Origin: Paraburkholderia fungorum
Lineage (GTDB): Bacteria; Pseudomonadota; Gammaproteobacteria; Burkholderiales; Burkholderiaceae
Reading direction: 5' to 3'
Length of the DNA stretch: 64,000 nucleotides
NCBI RefSeq assembly: GCF_902833645.1
Contig: NZ_CADFGE010000001.1
Span: forward strand, 62,001 to 126,000
Below the pieces are notes generated by a model. It searched no databases, was not told the origin of the DNA, and worked only from the letters and a program-made list of their open reading frames with translations. The translations under genes and the position numbers were made by a program. Below, piece by piece: positions 43,343 through 53,189 of this stretch; position 1 is the stretch's first letter, and every line of letters starts with the position of its first letter.

Positions 43343-44224
43343 TCAGCTAACCCGGTTCACCACCAGGTCGGCCAATTCGGCCAGACGCTGCGCGCGCGCG
43401 CCAAACGGCGCAATCGCAGCGTGAGCGTCGCTGCGCAGTTGCGCGGCAAGCGCACGCGACGCATCTAGCCCAATAATCGACACGTAGGTCGGCTTGCCGT
43501 CCTTCGCGTCTTTACCTGCGGTCTTGCCAAGCGTCGCGGAATCGGTCGTGACGTCGAGAATATCGTCGACAACCTGAAACGCGAGGCCGACAGCGGCCGC
43601 ATACGCGTCGAGCGAGCGCATGGCGTCCGCATTCGGCGTTTCGCCCGCCAGCGCGCCCATGCGCACCGCGGCGCGCAGCAAGGCACCGGTTTTCATCCGG
43701 TGCATGGTTTCCAGTTGGGCGCGCGTCAGCGTATGGCCGACGCTCGCCAGGTCGATAGCCTGACCGCCGCACATGCCGATCGAGCCGCTCGCCAATGCCA
43801 GTTCACGCACGAGCGACGCCTGCTGCGCCGGCGCCAGCACGTCCGACGTCAGCGCGACGAAGGCCTGCGCCTGCAGCGCGTCGCCGACCAGGAGCGCCGT
43901 GGCTTCGTCATATTTGACGTGTACCGTGGGTTTGCCGCGACGCAGCGCGTCGTCGTCCATGCAGGGCATGTCGTCGTGCACGAGCGAGTACACGTGGATC
44001 ATTTCCAGTGCCGCCGCTGCCGCATCCAGGCACTCGGCGCGCGCGCCGGTCAACTCGCCGGCCGCGTGGCACAGCAGCGGGCGCACCCGCTTGCCGCCGC
44101 CCAGCACCGCATAGCGCATGGCTTCGTGCAGTTTGGCCGGCTCGGTCGCCTGCGTGGGCAGATAGTGTTCCAGTGCCGATTCGACGCGTTCGAGTACCGC
44201 GCGAGTCCATTGTTCGAATGTCAT
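43343..44224 (-). CDS. ispA: Farnesyl diphosphate synthase (polyprenyl synthetase)
   Basis: A 293-residue trans-prenyltransferase. The first aspartate-rich motif is [20 protein letters not shown], and the second is [14 protein letters not shown]. It couples isopentenyl and dimethylallyl diphosphates to geranyl and farnesyl diphosphate. Its ATG overlaps the xseB stop by 4 bp (ATGA at 44224-44221), and dxs follows, the common gamma/beta-proteobacterial arrangement. Confidence 0.96.
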   Translation of the reverse strand: MTFEQWTRAVLERVESALEHYLPTQATEPAKLHEAMRYAVLGGGKRVRPLLCHAAGELTGARAECLDAAAAALEMIHVYSLVHDDMPCMDDDALRRGKPTVHVKYDEATALLVGDALQAQAFVALTSDVLAPAQQASLVRELALASGSIGMCGGQAIDLASVGHTLTRAQLETMHRMKTGALLRAAVRMGALAGETPNADAMRSLDAYAAAVGLAFQVVDDILDVTTDSATLGKTAGKDAKDGKPTYVSIIGLDASRALAAQLRSDAHAAIAPFGARAQRLAELADLVVNRVS

Positions 44225-44529
44225 AGGTCGTCCCCGCTTTCAGTAGCGGCTGTGCCTGCGGTATTCATGGGCAGCGGCTTGAGCGTCTCGCCATCGAGCA
44301 CGCGCACCTGCTGCTCGACCTTCTCGAGCTGCTGCTGGCAAAATGCGACGAGAGCCGCACCGCGCCGGTAGGCGGCGAGCGACTCCTCGAGGCTGAGGTT
44401 GCCGCTTTCCATGCGCGCAACCAGCGCCTCCAGCTCAGCCTGGGCCGCTTCGTAATTCTCGGGCAGCGGCGTGGTGTCGACGCCTTCAGCCGACGCGGCA
44501 GCAGTATCTTTCGACGCGGTCTTCGCCAT
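44221..44529 (-). CDS. xseB: Exodeoxyribonuclease VII small subunit
   Basis: A 102-residue protein whose core YEAAQAELEALVARMESGNL and LSLEESLAAYRRGAALVAFC is the XseB signature, a coiled-coil pair of helices that binds XseA. ExoVII degrades single-stranded DNA from both ends. The start at 44529 (MAKTASK) is preferred to the ATG 12 bp upstream by family pattern. First gene of the xseB-ispA-dxs operon. Confidence 0.93.
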   Translation of the reverse strand: MAKTASKDTAAASAEGVDTTPLPENYEAAQAELEALVARMESGNLSLEESLAAYRRGAALVAFCQQQLEKVEQQVRVLDGETLKPLPMNTAGTAATESGDDL

Positions 44530-44739
44530 GAATAGTCGCAAAATTAAAACAAGTCGGACATTCTACGGCAAAAGCGACATTTCCGATCCCATCGCCGACC
44601 CGCGCCTCGCCATTACCCCCCGTATCCGACCCTCAGTCTCGCAGAAAAAAATCGATTGGTCTGCGGCGAAAACCGTGAACTTCCCCGACATTTTTGACCC
44701 AAATCAGGCACTTAAGCGCCCCAGACAAGGGGAATCGGG

Positions 44740-44745
44740 TATAAT
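44740..44745 (+). promoter_or_regulatory. Probable -10 of the Rieske oxygenase promoter
   Basis: A consensus TATAAT preceded by GGGGAATCGGG, 72 bp upstream of the oxygenase ATG. No convincing -35 at the normal distance. The rest of the 44530-44816 gap shows nothing else. Confidence 0.5.
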
Positions 44746-44816
44746 CGCGGGCTCCCTAAATCGAATCCATCGATGGTTGGGTTGTTCACTGCTTTCACGT
44801 CTTCACGGGAGTGGGA

Positions 44817-45923
44817 ATGTCCAATCTGAGCAATGCATTGCAGTTGCGGTCTGTCCACAGCCAGCTGCCAGTCACGGCTTACTTTGACGAAGCGCTTCTA
44901 ACGCGCGAAATCGAAACCCTTTTCAAGAAAGGTCCTCGCTACATCGGCCACGATCTCATGGTGCCCGAAGTGGGGAATTATTTTGCTTTGCCCAGCGAGA
45001 GCGAAGGGCGCGTACTCGTCCGTAACCAGCAGTCGCAAGTCGAACTGCTGTCGAACGTGTGCCGCCACCGGCAAGCCATCATGCTCAATGGCCGCGGCCA
45101 GGCGGAGAACATCGTCTGCCCCCTGCACCGCTGGACGTACGACCTGAATGGACAACTCCTCGGCGCACCGCATTTTGCGGACAACCCCTGTCTGAATCTC
45201 GGCGCCACGCCGCTGCAGAACTGGCAAGGCCTGCTGTTCGAAGCGCAGGGGCGCGACGTCGCGCGGGATCTGGCGCGCCTCGGCACCAAGCAGCACTTCG
45301 ACTTTTCGGGCTTCATGTTCGATCACGTCGAAGTGCACGAGTGCAATTACAACTGGAAGACCTTCATCGAGGTCTACCTGGAGGACTACCACGTCGCGCC
45401 GTTCCATCCGGGCCTCGGCAGCTTCGTCAATTGCGACGACCTGACCTGGGAATTCGGCGAGTGGTACAGCGTGCAGACGGTCGGCGTCCACAAGGATCTG
45501 GAGCAGCCGGGCAGCCCAACGTACCGTAAATGGCACGACGAGGTGCTGCGCTTCCGTGGCGGCAATCCGCCCGAGTTCGGCGCGATCTGGATGGTGTACT
45601 ACCCGGGCCTCATGATCGAGTGGTATCCGCACGTGCTAGTCGTGTCGTGGCTGATTCCGCGCGGTCCGCAGAAAACCACCAATGTGGTGGAGTTCTATTA
45701 CCCTGAGGAAATCGCGCTGTTCGAACGCGAGTTCGTCGAAGCCGAGCGCGCCGCGTATATGGAAACGGCTCGCGAAGACGACGAGATCGCCGAGCGCATG
45801 GACGCAGGCCGCCGCGCGCTAATGGAACGCGGCGAATCGCAGGTCGGCCCGTATCAGAGCCCGATGGAAGACGGCATGCAGCACTTCCACGAGTTCTTGC
45901 GGCGCGAACTCGGCACGATCTGA
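44817..45923 (+). CDS. Rieske-type aromatic-ring-hydroxylating oxygenase alpha subunit (orphan)
   Basis: A 368-residue non-haem iron oxygenase. The Rieske cluster is C82-x-H84 and C101-x2-H104 (NVCRHRQ and VCPLHRWTYD). The mononuclear iron region is NWKTFIEVYLEDYHVAPFHP with H192 and H197; the residue three before H192, usually the bridging Asp, is Glu189. That Glu is a trait I associate with quaternary-amine oxygenases such as CntA. No reductase or beta subunit is adjacent, so it must borrow electron donors. The substrate is unknown. A strong terminator follows. Confidence 0.88.
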   Translation: MSNLSNALQLRSVHSQLPVTAYFDEALLTREIETLFKKGPRYIGHDLMVPEVGNYFALPSESEGRVLVRNQQSQVELLSNVCRHRQAIMLNGRGQAENIVCPLHRWTYDLNGQLLGAPHFADNPCLNLGATPLQNWQGLLFEAQGRDVARDLARLGTKQHFDFSGFMFDHVEVHECNYNWKTFIEVYLEDYHVAPFHPGLGSFVNCDDLTWEFGEWYSVQTVGVHKDLEQPGSPTYRKWHDEVLRFRGGNPPEFGAIWMVYYPGLMIEWYPHVLVVSWLIPRGPQKTTNVVEFYYPEEIALFEREFVEAERAAYMETAREDDEIAERMDAGRRALMERGESQVGPYQSPMEDGMQHFHEFLRRELGTI

Positions 45924-46000
45924 TCAGCGCACGCTCCGGGCGTGCTCCGCATGCATCGGCGTTTGAACCGACCCTTGCGCGAGTGGCATCTAAGCATGGA

Positions 46001-46027
46001 AAGACGGGCTTCGGCCCGTCTTTTTTT
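46001..46027 (+). terminator. Rho-independent terminator of the Rieske oxygenase gene
   Basis: AAGACGGGC-TTCG-GCCCGTCTT, a 9-bp stem with a UUCG tetraloop, is followed by seven T. Confidence 0.92.
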
Positions 46028-46133
46028 GTTTAGACTATCAGTATCGTTCGGCCATTCGCTAACGGCGCCAAGCCGCCGGGCGAGCGCCACAATCGCCCGC
46101 TTTACAACCATCTTGCCTGGGACCGGAGACGTC

Positions 46134-47003
46134 ATGCCGCACACTCACTACACCACCCTCATTTCCGCGGCCAATCTCGCGGAACGGCTGGCCGCCGCGC
46201 CAGGCAGCGTGTTCGTCGTCGATTGCCGTTTCGATCTGGCCGACACCGAGGCGGGCGAGAAAGCCTATCTGGCCGGGCATTTGCCCGGCGCGCATTATCT
46301 GAACCTCGATCGCGATCTGTCGGGGCCGAAGAACGGCACCAATGGCCGCCATCCGCTGCCGGATCGCGCGCGGCTGGTGGAGACGCTCGAGTCCCGCGGA
46401 CTCAAGCAGGGTCAGCAGGTGGTCGCCTATGACGCGCAGGGCGGCATGTACGCCGCGCGCGCGTGGTGGCTGCTGCGCTGGCTCGGCCACGACGCGGTTG
46501 CGTTGCTCGACGGTGGCTTGCAGGCCTGGCAGGCCGCCGGCCATGCGCTGACGCAGGATGTCCCGGCGCAAAACACCGGCGACTTCAAGGCCGGCGCACC
46601 GCTTTCCGTCACCGTCGACGCGCAGACGGTCGAGCGCAATCTCAACACGAAAGAACGCGTGGTGGTCGATGCGCGCGCGAACGATCGCTATCGCGGCGAG
46701 AACGAGACGCTGGATCGCGTCGGCGGCCATATTCCCGGCGCGCTCAACCGGTTCTTCAAGGACAATCTCACCGCCGACGGCCGTTACAAACCGGCCCACA
46801 CGCTGAGGGAGGAATTCCATGCGTTGCTGGGCGATACGTCGCCGGAACACGTCGTGCTGCAATGCGGCTCGGGCGTGACGGCATGTGTGAACGCGCTCGC
46901 CATGGAAGTCGCCGGCATGCACGGCGCGGCGCTGTACGCGGGATCATGGAGCGAATGGAGTTCTGACCCGAAGCGGCCGGTTGCAACGGGTCCGAATCCT
47001 TAA
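46134..47003 (+). CDS. sseA: 3-mercaptopyruvate sulfurtransferase
   Basis: A 289-residue two-domain rhodanese-fold protein. The second domain carries the active-site loop LQCGSGVTAC; the C-G-S-G-V pattern is that of mercaptopyruvate sulfurtransferases rather than the CRKGVT of thiosulfate rhodanese. The first domain ends with the AARAWWLLRWLGHD segment. It moves sulfur from 3-mercaptopyruvate to acceptors such as thiols or cyanide. The GGAGAC ribosome site fixes the ATG at 46134. Confidence 0.9.
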   Translation: MPHTHYTTLISAANLAERLAAAPGSVFVVDCRFDLADTEAGEKAYLAGHLPGAHYLNLDRDLSGPKNGTNGRHPLPDRARLVETLESRGLKQGQQVVAYDAQGGMYAARAWWLLRWLGHDAVALLDGGLQAWQAAGHALTQDVPAQNTGDFKAGAPLSVTVDAQTVERNLNTKERVVVDARANDRYRGENETLDRVGGHIPGALNRFFKDNLTADGRYKPAHTLREEFHALLGDTSPEHVVLQCGSGVTACVNALAMEVAGMHGAALYAGSWSEWSSDPKRPVATGPNP

Positions 47004-47094
47004 GCGGTCCGTCAAGCAGGACTTTTACATTCTCCAGCCGAGCGCATCGTCACGCCGCTACGGCACGTCAAACGAAGGTATCGAACGCGCCCCT

Positions 47095-47967
47095 TCAGGC
47101 GACGCCATGCTGCTTGAACCACGCCAGCGCACGTCGCCAGCCATCTTCAGCGTCAGCTTTCTTATAGCTCGGCCGGTAGTCAGCAAAGAATGCGTGACCC
47201 GCATCGTCATACACGACGAATTGCGAGCCGCGCCCGGCCTGCGGACCCTGCGCGATGGCCTGCTTCATCTGTTGAAGTGTGTCTTGCGGGATGCTCTGGT
47301 CCTGGCGTCCGTATAAACCCAGAACCGGCGCGTGCAACTGCGCCACTTCGTCGAGTGGGTTGGCCGGCGTCATCGCGGTTTTCTGGCCCGTTACGCGCCC
47401 ATACCAGGCCACGCCTGCCTTTAGCCGCGGATTGTGCTCGGCATATAACCACGCAATCCGGCCACCCCAGCAGAAACCGTTAACACCCAGCCGGCTCAGA
47501 TCGCCGCCGTGTTCACCCGCCCACGCGACGGTTGCATCGAGATCGCCCATGACCTGGTCGTCCGGCACCTTGCTGACCAGTTGATCGTTGAGCTGCTGCA
47601 TGCTCGTGTACACGCCCGGATCGCCCTGCCGTTCGTACAGATTCGGCGCGATCGCCAGATAACCCTGTTTGGCGAAACGCCGGCACACGTCGGCGATATG
47701 CTCGTGCACGCCGAAAATCTCGTGCACGACAATGATTACCGGCAAATGCGTCTTGCCCTTGGGCTGCGCGCGATAAGCCGGCACCAGCGTGTCGCCCGAC
47801 TGCACCGCGACCTCGCCGGCCTCGAGGCCGTCGCTATCGGTATGAATGGTTTGCGCCGACACCGGCAGCACAGCAGCGGCGAAACCGGTGCCGAGCGCGG
47901 CCTTGATGAAGGTACGCCGATTGAAAGGAACGTGCGGGATCAGGCTGTCGATTTCGGGTTTCAGCAT
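47095..47967 (-). CDS. Dienelactone hydrolase family protein, Tat-exported
   Basis: A 290-residue alpha/beta hydrolase. The N-terminus NRRTFIKAALGTGFAAAVLP is a twin-arginine signal, so it is predicted to be exported folded. The catalytic triad is Cys in VNGFCWGGRI, Asp in LGLYGRQDQS and His in YDDAGHAFFADY, as in dienelactone hydrolases that use cysteine. The physiological substrate is unknown; no chlorocatechol genes are nearby. It converges with sseA. Confidence 0.88.
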   Translation of the reverse strand: MLKPEIDSLIPHVPFNRRTFIKAALGTGFAAAVLPVSAQTIHTDSDGLEAGEVAVQSGDTLVPAYRAQPKGKTHLPVIIVVHEIFGVHEHIADVCRRFAKQGYLAIAPNLYERQGDPGVYTSMQQLNDQLVSKVPDDQVMGDLDATVAWAGEHGGDLSRLGVNGFCWGGRIAWLYAEHNPRLKAGVAWYGRVTGQKTAMTPANPLDEVAQLHAPVLGLYGRQDQSIPQDTLQQMKQAIAQGPQAGRGSQFVVYDDAGHAFFADYRPSYKKADAEDGWRRALAWFKQHGVA

Positions 47968-48064
47968 GCGGCGCTCCTCGCGGAAAGATTGGATGCAACA
48001 GGATACGCTTCACCCGCATCCTGTTGCAGATGCATCCTTTCCCAGCGCGTTCAGCGTCTAGCCT

Positions 48065-49414
48065 TCAGTGCAGCTTGACCCGCGGCAGCGTGGTGCGCCG
48101 CAGCCAGTGCGCGAAGGTATCGAGCACCATCCGCGCGTAGCCGTGCAGCGCCGCGATATGCAGCCGGTAAAGCGACATGTACATGAAGCGCGCAAACAGC
48201 CCTTCGATCAGCATATTGCCGCCGATCACGCCACCCATCAGATTGCCCACCGCGCTGAAGTGCCCGAGCGACACCAGCGAGCCGAAGTCGCGGTAGGTGA
48301 ACTCCGGCAGCGGTTTGTTCTCGAGCCGGGCCGCCAGCGCTTTCATCAGGAAGCTTGCCTGCTGGTGAGCCGCTTGCGCACGCGGCGGCACGTTGCGCTC
48401 GTTGCCCGGCCATGGGCAAGCCGCGCAATCGCCGAGCGCAAAGATGTTGTCGTCGATTTCGGTTTGCAGCGTACGGCGCACGATGAGTTGCCCCAGCCGG
48501 TTGACCGGCAGGCCGTCGAGTTCGCTCAGGATGGCCGGTGCCTTGATGCCTGCTGCCCATACCGTCAGATCGGCGCGCACCGTCTTGCCGCTCGCCGTGC
48601 GGATCATGCCGGGCGCAACTTCCGCCACGGTCTCGCCGATCATCAGCTTCACGCCGAGCTTGGTGAGCAACTCGGCGGTAGCGGCCGATACACGCTCCTG
48701 CAAAGCCGGCAAAATGCGCGGCCCCGCCTCGATCAGCACAATGCCGACGTCGTGCCGCGGATCGAGCTTATGCAGCCCGTAAGCGGACAACACCTGGGCC
48801 GTATTGCGCAATTCAGCCGAGAGTTCGACGCCCGTCGCGCCGCCGCCGACGATCGCCACCTGGATGCGCGGCTCTGACGAAACCGCCGTGCCCGGGGTCG
48901 ATTCAACGGGTTCATGCGCCTGATGCTCCGCGCGCATGCAGGCCGCGATCAGGCGCTTGCGGAAGCGCTCCGCCTGGGCGACCGTGTCGAGCGCGAGCGA
49001 AAACTCGGGCGCACCCTTCACGCCGAAAAACGCCGTGGTGCTGCCGATCGCGATGATCAGCGTGTCGTATTCGAGTTCGCGCGCGGGTAGTAATTCGGCG
49101 CCGTCGTCGTCGAGCACGGTGCCGAGCGTCAGACGCTTGTTCGCGCGGTCCAGACCGGTCAGATCACCCTGCTGAAACTCGAAGCCGTGCCAGCGCGCTT
49201 GCGCCGCATATTCGAGCTCCTGGGTGAACGGGTCCATGCTGCCGGCTGCCACTTCATGCAGTAGCGGCTTCCAGATATGAGTTGGATTACGGTCGACGAG
49301 CGTCACTTGTGCGCGCACGCCGCCTTTGTTCTTGTGGGGCGCATAGCGGTCGCCTAAGCGCGTCGCCAGTTCCAGCCCCCCCGCGCCTCCGCCAACGACG
49401 ATAAAACGATGCAT
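48065..49414 (-). CDS. ndh: Type II NADH:quinone dehydrogenase
   Basis: A 449-residue flavoprotein with two dinucleotide-binding motifs: FIVVGGGAGGLELATRLG for FAD and VAIVGGGATGVELSAELR for NADH. The FAD-contact block is DNIFALGDCAACPWPG, and a C-terminal amphipathic region probably anchors it to the membrane. NDH-2 enzymes pass electrons from NADH to quinone without pumping protons. The ATG at 49414 has a GGAG ribosome site; an upstream frame to 49534 is not family-like. Confidence 0.92.
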   Translation of the reverse strand: MHRFIVVGGGAGGLELATRLGDRYAPHKNKGGVRAQVTLVDRNPTHIWKPLLHEVAAGSMDPFTQELEYAAQARWHGFEFQQGDLTGLDRANKRLTLGTVLDDDGAELLPARELEYDTLIIAIGSTTAFFGVKGAPEFSLALDTVAQAERFRKRLIAACMRAEHQAHEPVESTPGTAVSSEPRIQVAIVGGGATGVELSAELRNTAQVLSAYGLHKLDPRHDVGIVLIEAGPRILPALQERVSAATAELLTKLGVKLMIGETVAEVAPGMIRTASGKTVRADLTVWAAGIKAPAILSELDGLPVNRLGQLIVRRTLQTEIDDNIFALGDCAACPWPGNERNVPPRAQAAHQQASFLMKALAARLENKPLPEFTYRDFGSLVSLGHFSAVGNLMGGVIGGNMLIEGLFARFMYMSLYRLHIAALHGYARMVLDTFAHWLRRTTLPRVKLH

Positions 49415-49603
49415 TGAACTCTCCGTATTTGCCGATGGGTTATGCGTCGCGACGGCGCGCCTCAAGCCTCCCCCAGGCTTCAAGGGCGCACCGCCTGTCT
49501 TGACCGATTGTCCGCGAGCGGCACGGGTTGTCACAAGCTGTCAATACGCATATGTGACATGTGCACGACGTTATCGCCTTTCAGGCGTCCCGTCACATGC
49601 ACG

Positions 49604-52345
49604 TCAATGCGCTTCCTCCCAGTTCAGACCGGCGCCCACTTCGGCGACCAGCGGCACTTTCAGCGCGGCGACGCCGCACATCAGTTCCGGCAAACGCTTA
49701 CGTACATCGGACAATTCCGCGTCCGGCACTTCGAGAATCAGTTCGTCGTGCACCTGCATGATCATGCGCGTACCGACCTTGGACTCTTCGATCCAGTTCT
49801 GCACCGCGATCATCGAGAGCTTGATCAGATCGGCGGCGGTGCCCTGCATCGGCGCGTTAATAGCCGCACGCTCCGCGGCCTGACGGCGCGGACCATTACC
49901 GCCGTTGATCTCCGGAAGCCACAGGCGGCGGCCGAAAGCCGTCTCCACGTAGCCCTTGGACTTCGCGCTCAGACGGGTTTCGTCCATATACCGCGCGACG
50001 CCCGGATAACGCGCGAAGTAGCGGTCGATGTACAGCTTGGCCGCGTCACGCGTAATGCCGAGGTTCGCGGCAAGACCGAACGCGCTCATGCCGTAGATCA
50101 GGCCGAAGTTGATGACCTTCGCGACACGCCGCTGATCGCTCGACACTTCGAGCGGCGTCACGCTGAAAATTTCCGCCGCGGTGGCGCGGTGAATGTCTTC
50201 GCCCTGCGAGAACGCCCGCAGCAACGATTCGTCGCCGGAAATGTGCGCCATGATGCGCAATTCGATCTGCGAATAGTCGGCGGAGACGAGCTTGTGGCCC
50301 GGCGGTGCAATGAACGCCTCGCGAATGCGGCGGCCTTCGGCGGTGCGCACGGGGATGTTCTGCAGGTTCGGATCGTTCGACGCCAGCCGGCCGGTGACCG
50401 CCACTGCCTGCGCATAGTTCGTATGCACGCGGCCGGTGGTGGCGTTGACCATGCGCGGCAGTTTGTCGGTGTAGGTCGATTTCAGTTTCGACAAGCCGCG
50501 GTGTTCGAGCAGGATCTTCGGCAGCGGATAGTCTTCAGCGAGCTTTTGCAGCACTTCTTCGTCGGTGGACGGCGCGCCGCTCGGGGTCTTCTTGACCACC
50601 GGCAATTCGAGCTTCTCGAAGAAGATCTGGCCGATCTGCTTGGGTGAGCCCAGGTTGAATTCGCCGCCGGCCAGCTCGTACGCTTCGCTTTCCAGTTGAA
50701 TCAGACGCGTGGCGATTTCGCTGCTTTGCGCCCGCAGTTTTTCCGCGTCGATCAGCACACCGGTGCGCTCCATCTTGCGCAGGACACGCGAGGTGGGGAC
50801 TTCGATATCGCGATACACGTAGTCGAGCGTTTTCTCCGCGGCCACCTGCGGATACAAGGCCTGATGCAGACGCAAGGTGATATCGGCGTCTTCCGCCGCG
50901 TATTCGGCGGCCTTGTCCAACGCAACTTCGTCGAAGCCGATTTGCGACGCGCCTTTACCCGCGACCTCTTCGTACTTGATCGTCTTGATACCTAGATGGC
51001 GCAGCGCGAGGCTGTCCATGTCGTGTGTGCGGTGCGATTCGAGCACGTACGACTCCAGCAGCGTGTCGTGTTCGACGCCGCGCATTTCGATGCCGTAGTT
51101 CGCCAGCACCTGCTCGTCGTACTTCATGTGCTGGCCGACTTTCTTGTGCTCGGCGCTTTCCAGCCACGGCTTGAGCTTCGCCAGCACTTCGTCGCGCGGC
51201 AATTGCACGGGCGCGTCCGGGCCACGGTGCGCGAGCGGCACGTAAGCCGCGCGGCCAGGTTCGACCGACAACGACAAGCCCACGATTTGCGCGGTCATCG
51301 GATCGAGCGAGGTGGTTTCGGTATCGAACGCCGTCAATTCGGCGGCGTTGATTTTCTCGAGCCACGCGTCGAACTGCTCCCAGCTCTGCACGGTGTCGTA
51401 GTGGCGTTCGTGATCCACGGTGAGCGCCGGCGGCACGTCGGTCTCCGGACCTTCCACAGCATCGGCGATTTCCACTTCGCGCAGCCAGGTCTTGAAACCA
51501 TTGCGCGTGAACACGTCGCGCAGTTCCTCACGCGATTCCGGCCGGCTTTGCAGGCTCTCTTCGATCGACACGATGTGGCCGGTCAGATCGCATTGGCGTT
51601 CGACGGTGACGAGTTTCTTCGCCATCGGCAGAAAATCGAGCGCACGTCGCAGATTGTCTCCTACCGCACCTTTGATTTCGTCCGCATGTGCGACGATGCC
51701 GTCGAGTGTCTCGTACTGCGTGAGCCATTTGATGGCCGTTTTCGGGCCACATTTCTCGACGCCCGGCACGTTGTCGACGGTATCGCCGATCAACGACAGG
51801 TAGTCGATGATGCGTTCCGGCGGCACGCCGAATTTGGCGATCACGCCTTCGCGGTCGAGCTTCTCGTTCGTCATCGTATTGATGAGGGTGACATGATCCG
51901 ACACGAGCTGCGCCAGATCCTTGTCCCCAGTCGACACGATCACATTCATACCGCGCTTCTCGGCCTCGGTGCTGAGCGTGCCGATCACGTCATCCGCTTC
52001 GACGCCCTCGATCATCAGCAGCGGCCAGCCGAGCGCGCGCACGGCGACGTGAATCGGCTCGATCTGGCGAGCGAGGTCTTCCGGCATCGACGGGCGGTTC
52101 GCCTTATAGTCGGCATACCAGTCGTCGCGGAACGTTTTGCCCTTGGCGTCGAACACGCACGCGCTATACTCTGCGGTGACTTCCTTGCGCATGCGCCGCA
52201 GCATGTTGATCATTCCATAGAGCGCCCCCGTCGGACCACCTTCGGGTCCGCGCAGATCAGGCATCGCATGGTAGGCCCGGTACAGATAACTCGAACCGTC
52301 GACCAATAGCAGGGTCTTACCTTCAAGGCTTCGTTCTTCAGGCAT
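49604..52345 (-). CDS. polA: DNA polymerase I
   Basis: A 913-residue family A polymerase. The N-terminal 5'-3' exonuclease starts TLLLVDGSSYLYRAYHAMPD; the 3'-5' proofreading exonuclease domain has its metal site intact (AFDTETTSLD); the polymerase palm motif A is LVSADYSQIELRIMAHISGD and motif C is IMQVHDELILEVPD. It acts in Okazaki fragment maturation and repair. Its ATG is separated from the ATG of the divergent LOG gene by a single base, and no clear ribosome site precedes it, so leader and promoter arrangement is unusual. Confidence 0.97.
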   Translation of the reverse strand: MPEERSLEGKTLLLVDGSSYLYRAYHAMPDLRGPEGGPTGALYGMINMLRRMRKEVTAEYSACVFDAKGKTFRDDWYADYKANRPSMPEDLARQIEPIHVAVRALGWPLLMIEGVEADDVIGTLSTEAEKRGMNVIVSTGDKDLAQLVSDHVTLINTMTNEKLDREGVIAKFGVPPERIIDYLSLIGDTVDNVPGVEKCGPKTAIKWLTQYETLDGIVAHADEIKGAVGDNLRRALDFLPMAKKLVTVERQCDLTGHIVSIEESLQSRPESREELRDVFTRNGFKTWLREVEIADAVEGPETDVPPALTVDHERHYDTVQSWEQFDAWLEKINAAELTAFDTETTSLDPMTAQIVGLSLSVEPGRAAYVPLAHRGPDAPVQLPRDEVLAKLKPWLESAEHKKVGQHMKYDEQVLANYGIEMRGVEHDTLLESYVLESHRTHDMDSLALRHLGIKTIKYEEVAGKGASQIGFDEVALDKAAEYAAEDADITLRLHQALYPQVAAEKTLDYVYRDIEVPTSRVLRKMERTGVLIDAEKLRAQSSEIATRLIQLESEAYELAGGEFNLGSPKQIGQIFFEKLELPVVKKTPSGAPSTDEEVLQKLAEDYPLPKILLEHRGLSKLKSTYTDKLPRMVNATTGRVHTNYAQAVAVTGRLASNDPNLQNIPVRTAEGRRIREAFIAPPGHKLVSADYSQIELRIMAHISGDESLLRAFSQGEDIHRATAAEIFSVTPLEVSSDQRRVAKVINFGLIYGMSAFGLAANLGITRDAAKLYIDRYFARYPGVARYMDETRLSAKSKGYVETAFGRRLWLPEINGGNGPRRQAAERAAINAPMQGTAADLIKLSMIAVQNWIEESKVGTRMIMQVHDELILEVPDAELSDVRKRLPELMCGVAALKVPLVAEVGAGLNWEEAH

Positions 52346-52346
52346 T

Positions 52347-53090
52347 ATGACTAAGAGAAAAGTGATTCCGAGTCTGCGATCACTCGCAGATCAAGAGCGC
52401 GCTACGGCTAAGAAGGCCCGCGCATCGTGGCAGATGTTCACGATTATGGCAGAGTTTATCGAGGCGACCGAGTACCTCTCGGAGATTCGTCCGGCTGTCA
52501 GCATCTACGGTTCAGCGCGCCTGAAACCGAACTCGCCCTATTACAAACTCGCCACGCAAATTGCGCGCAAACTGTCGGACGCCGGCTTTGCGGTCATCTC
52601 GGGCGGCGGCCCCGGCATTATGGAGGCGGCCAACAAGGGCGCTCATGCCGGCAAGGCTCCTTCAGTCGGCCTGAACATCGAACTGCCGCACGAGCAATCG
52701 GGCAACCAGTGGCAGGACATTTCGCTGCGCTTCCGCCATTTCTTCACGCGCAAGGTCACGTTCGTGAAGAACTCGGACGCGGTGATCGTCATGCCGGGCG
52801 GCTTCGGCACGCTGGACGAACTCGCCGAAGTGCTCACGCTGATTCAAACCAAGAAGTCGCGCCACGTGCCGATTATTCTGGTGGGCGGCGAGTTCTGGGA
52901 AGGCCTTCTCGCGTGGTTCAAGAACTCGCTTACGCCGATGGGCCTGATCAATCCGGCGGACATGGACTTGATGCAGGTGATCGACGACCCGGATCAGGTG
53001 CTCGAAGCGGTGCTGAAGTTCTACGAAGACCGCGAAGAAGCCGAACCGCATCCGGCCAAGTCGGATGAAGACCGGATGTTCTATCTGTGA
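52347..53090 (+). CDS. LOG-family nucleotide phosphoribohydrolase (TIGR00730)
   Basis: A 247-residue lysine-decarboxylase-like Rossmann protein. The LOG signatures are AVISGGGPGIMEAANKGAHA and VIVMPGGFGTLDELAEVLTL (PGGxGTxxE). Family members hydrolyse cytokinin riboside monophosphates or AMP-like nucleotides to base plus ribose-5-phosphate. It starts one base away from polA on the other strand and has no clear ribosome site; an alternative in-frame ATG (MFTIMAEFIEATEY) would start about 90 bp later. The first is favoured because the basic N-terminus seems conserved in the genus. Confidence 0.9.
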   Translation: MTKRKVIPSLRSLADQERATAKKARASWQMFTIMAEFIEATEYLSEIRPAVSIYGSARLKPNSPYYKLATQIARKLSDAGFAVISGGGPGIMEAANKGAHAGKAPSVGLNIELPHEQSGNQWQDISLRFRHFFTRKVTFVKNSDAVIVMPGGFGTLDELAEVLTLIQTKKSRHVPIILVGGEFWEGLLAWFKNSLTPMGLINPADMDLMQVIDDPDQVLEAVLKFYEDREEAEPHPAKSDEDRMFYL

Positions 53091-53189
53091 TGCCGGATCT
53101 TCGCGCTCCGTGCGCGAAGTAGGTGCAGCAAATGCGCGCGCGGACCAGTCGCGGGCCGCTCAACGTGCATCGGACAGCACGCGCAGGTC

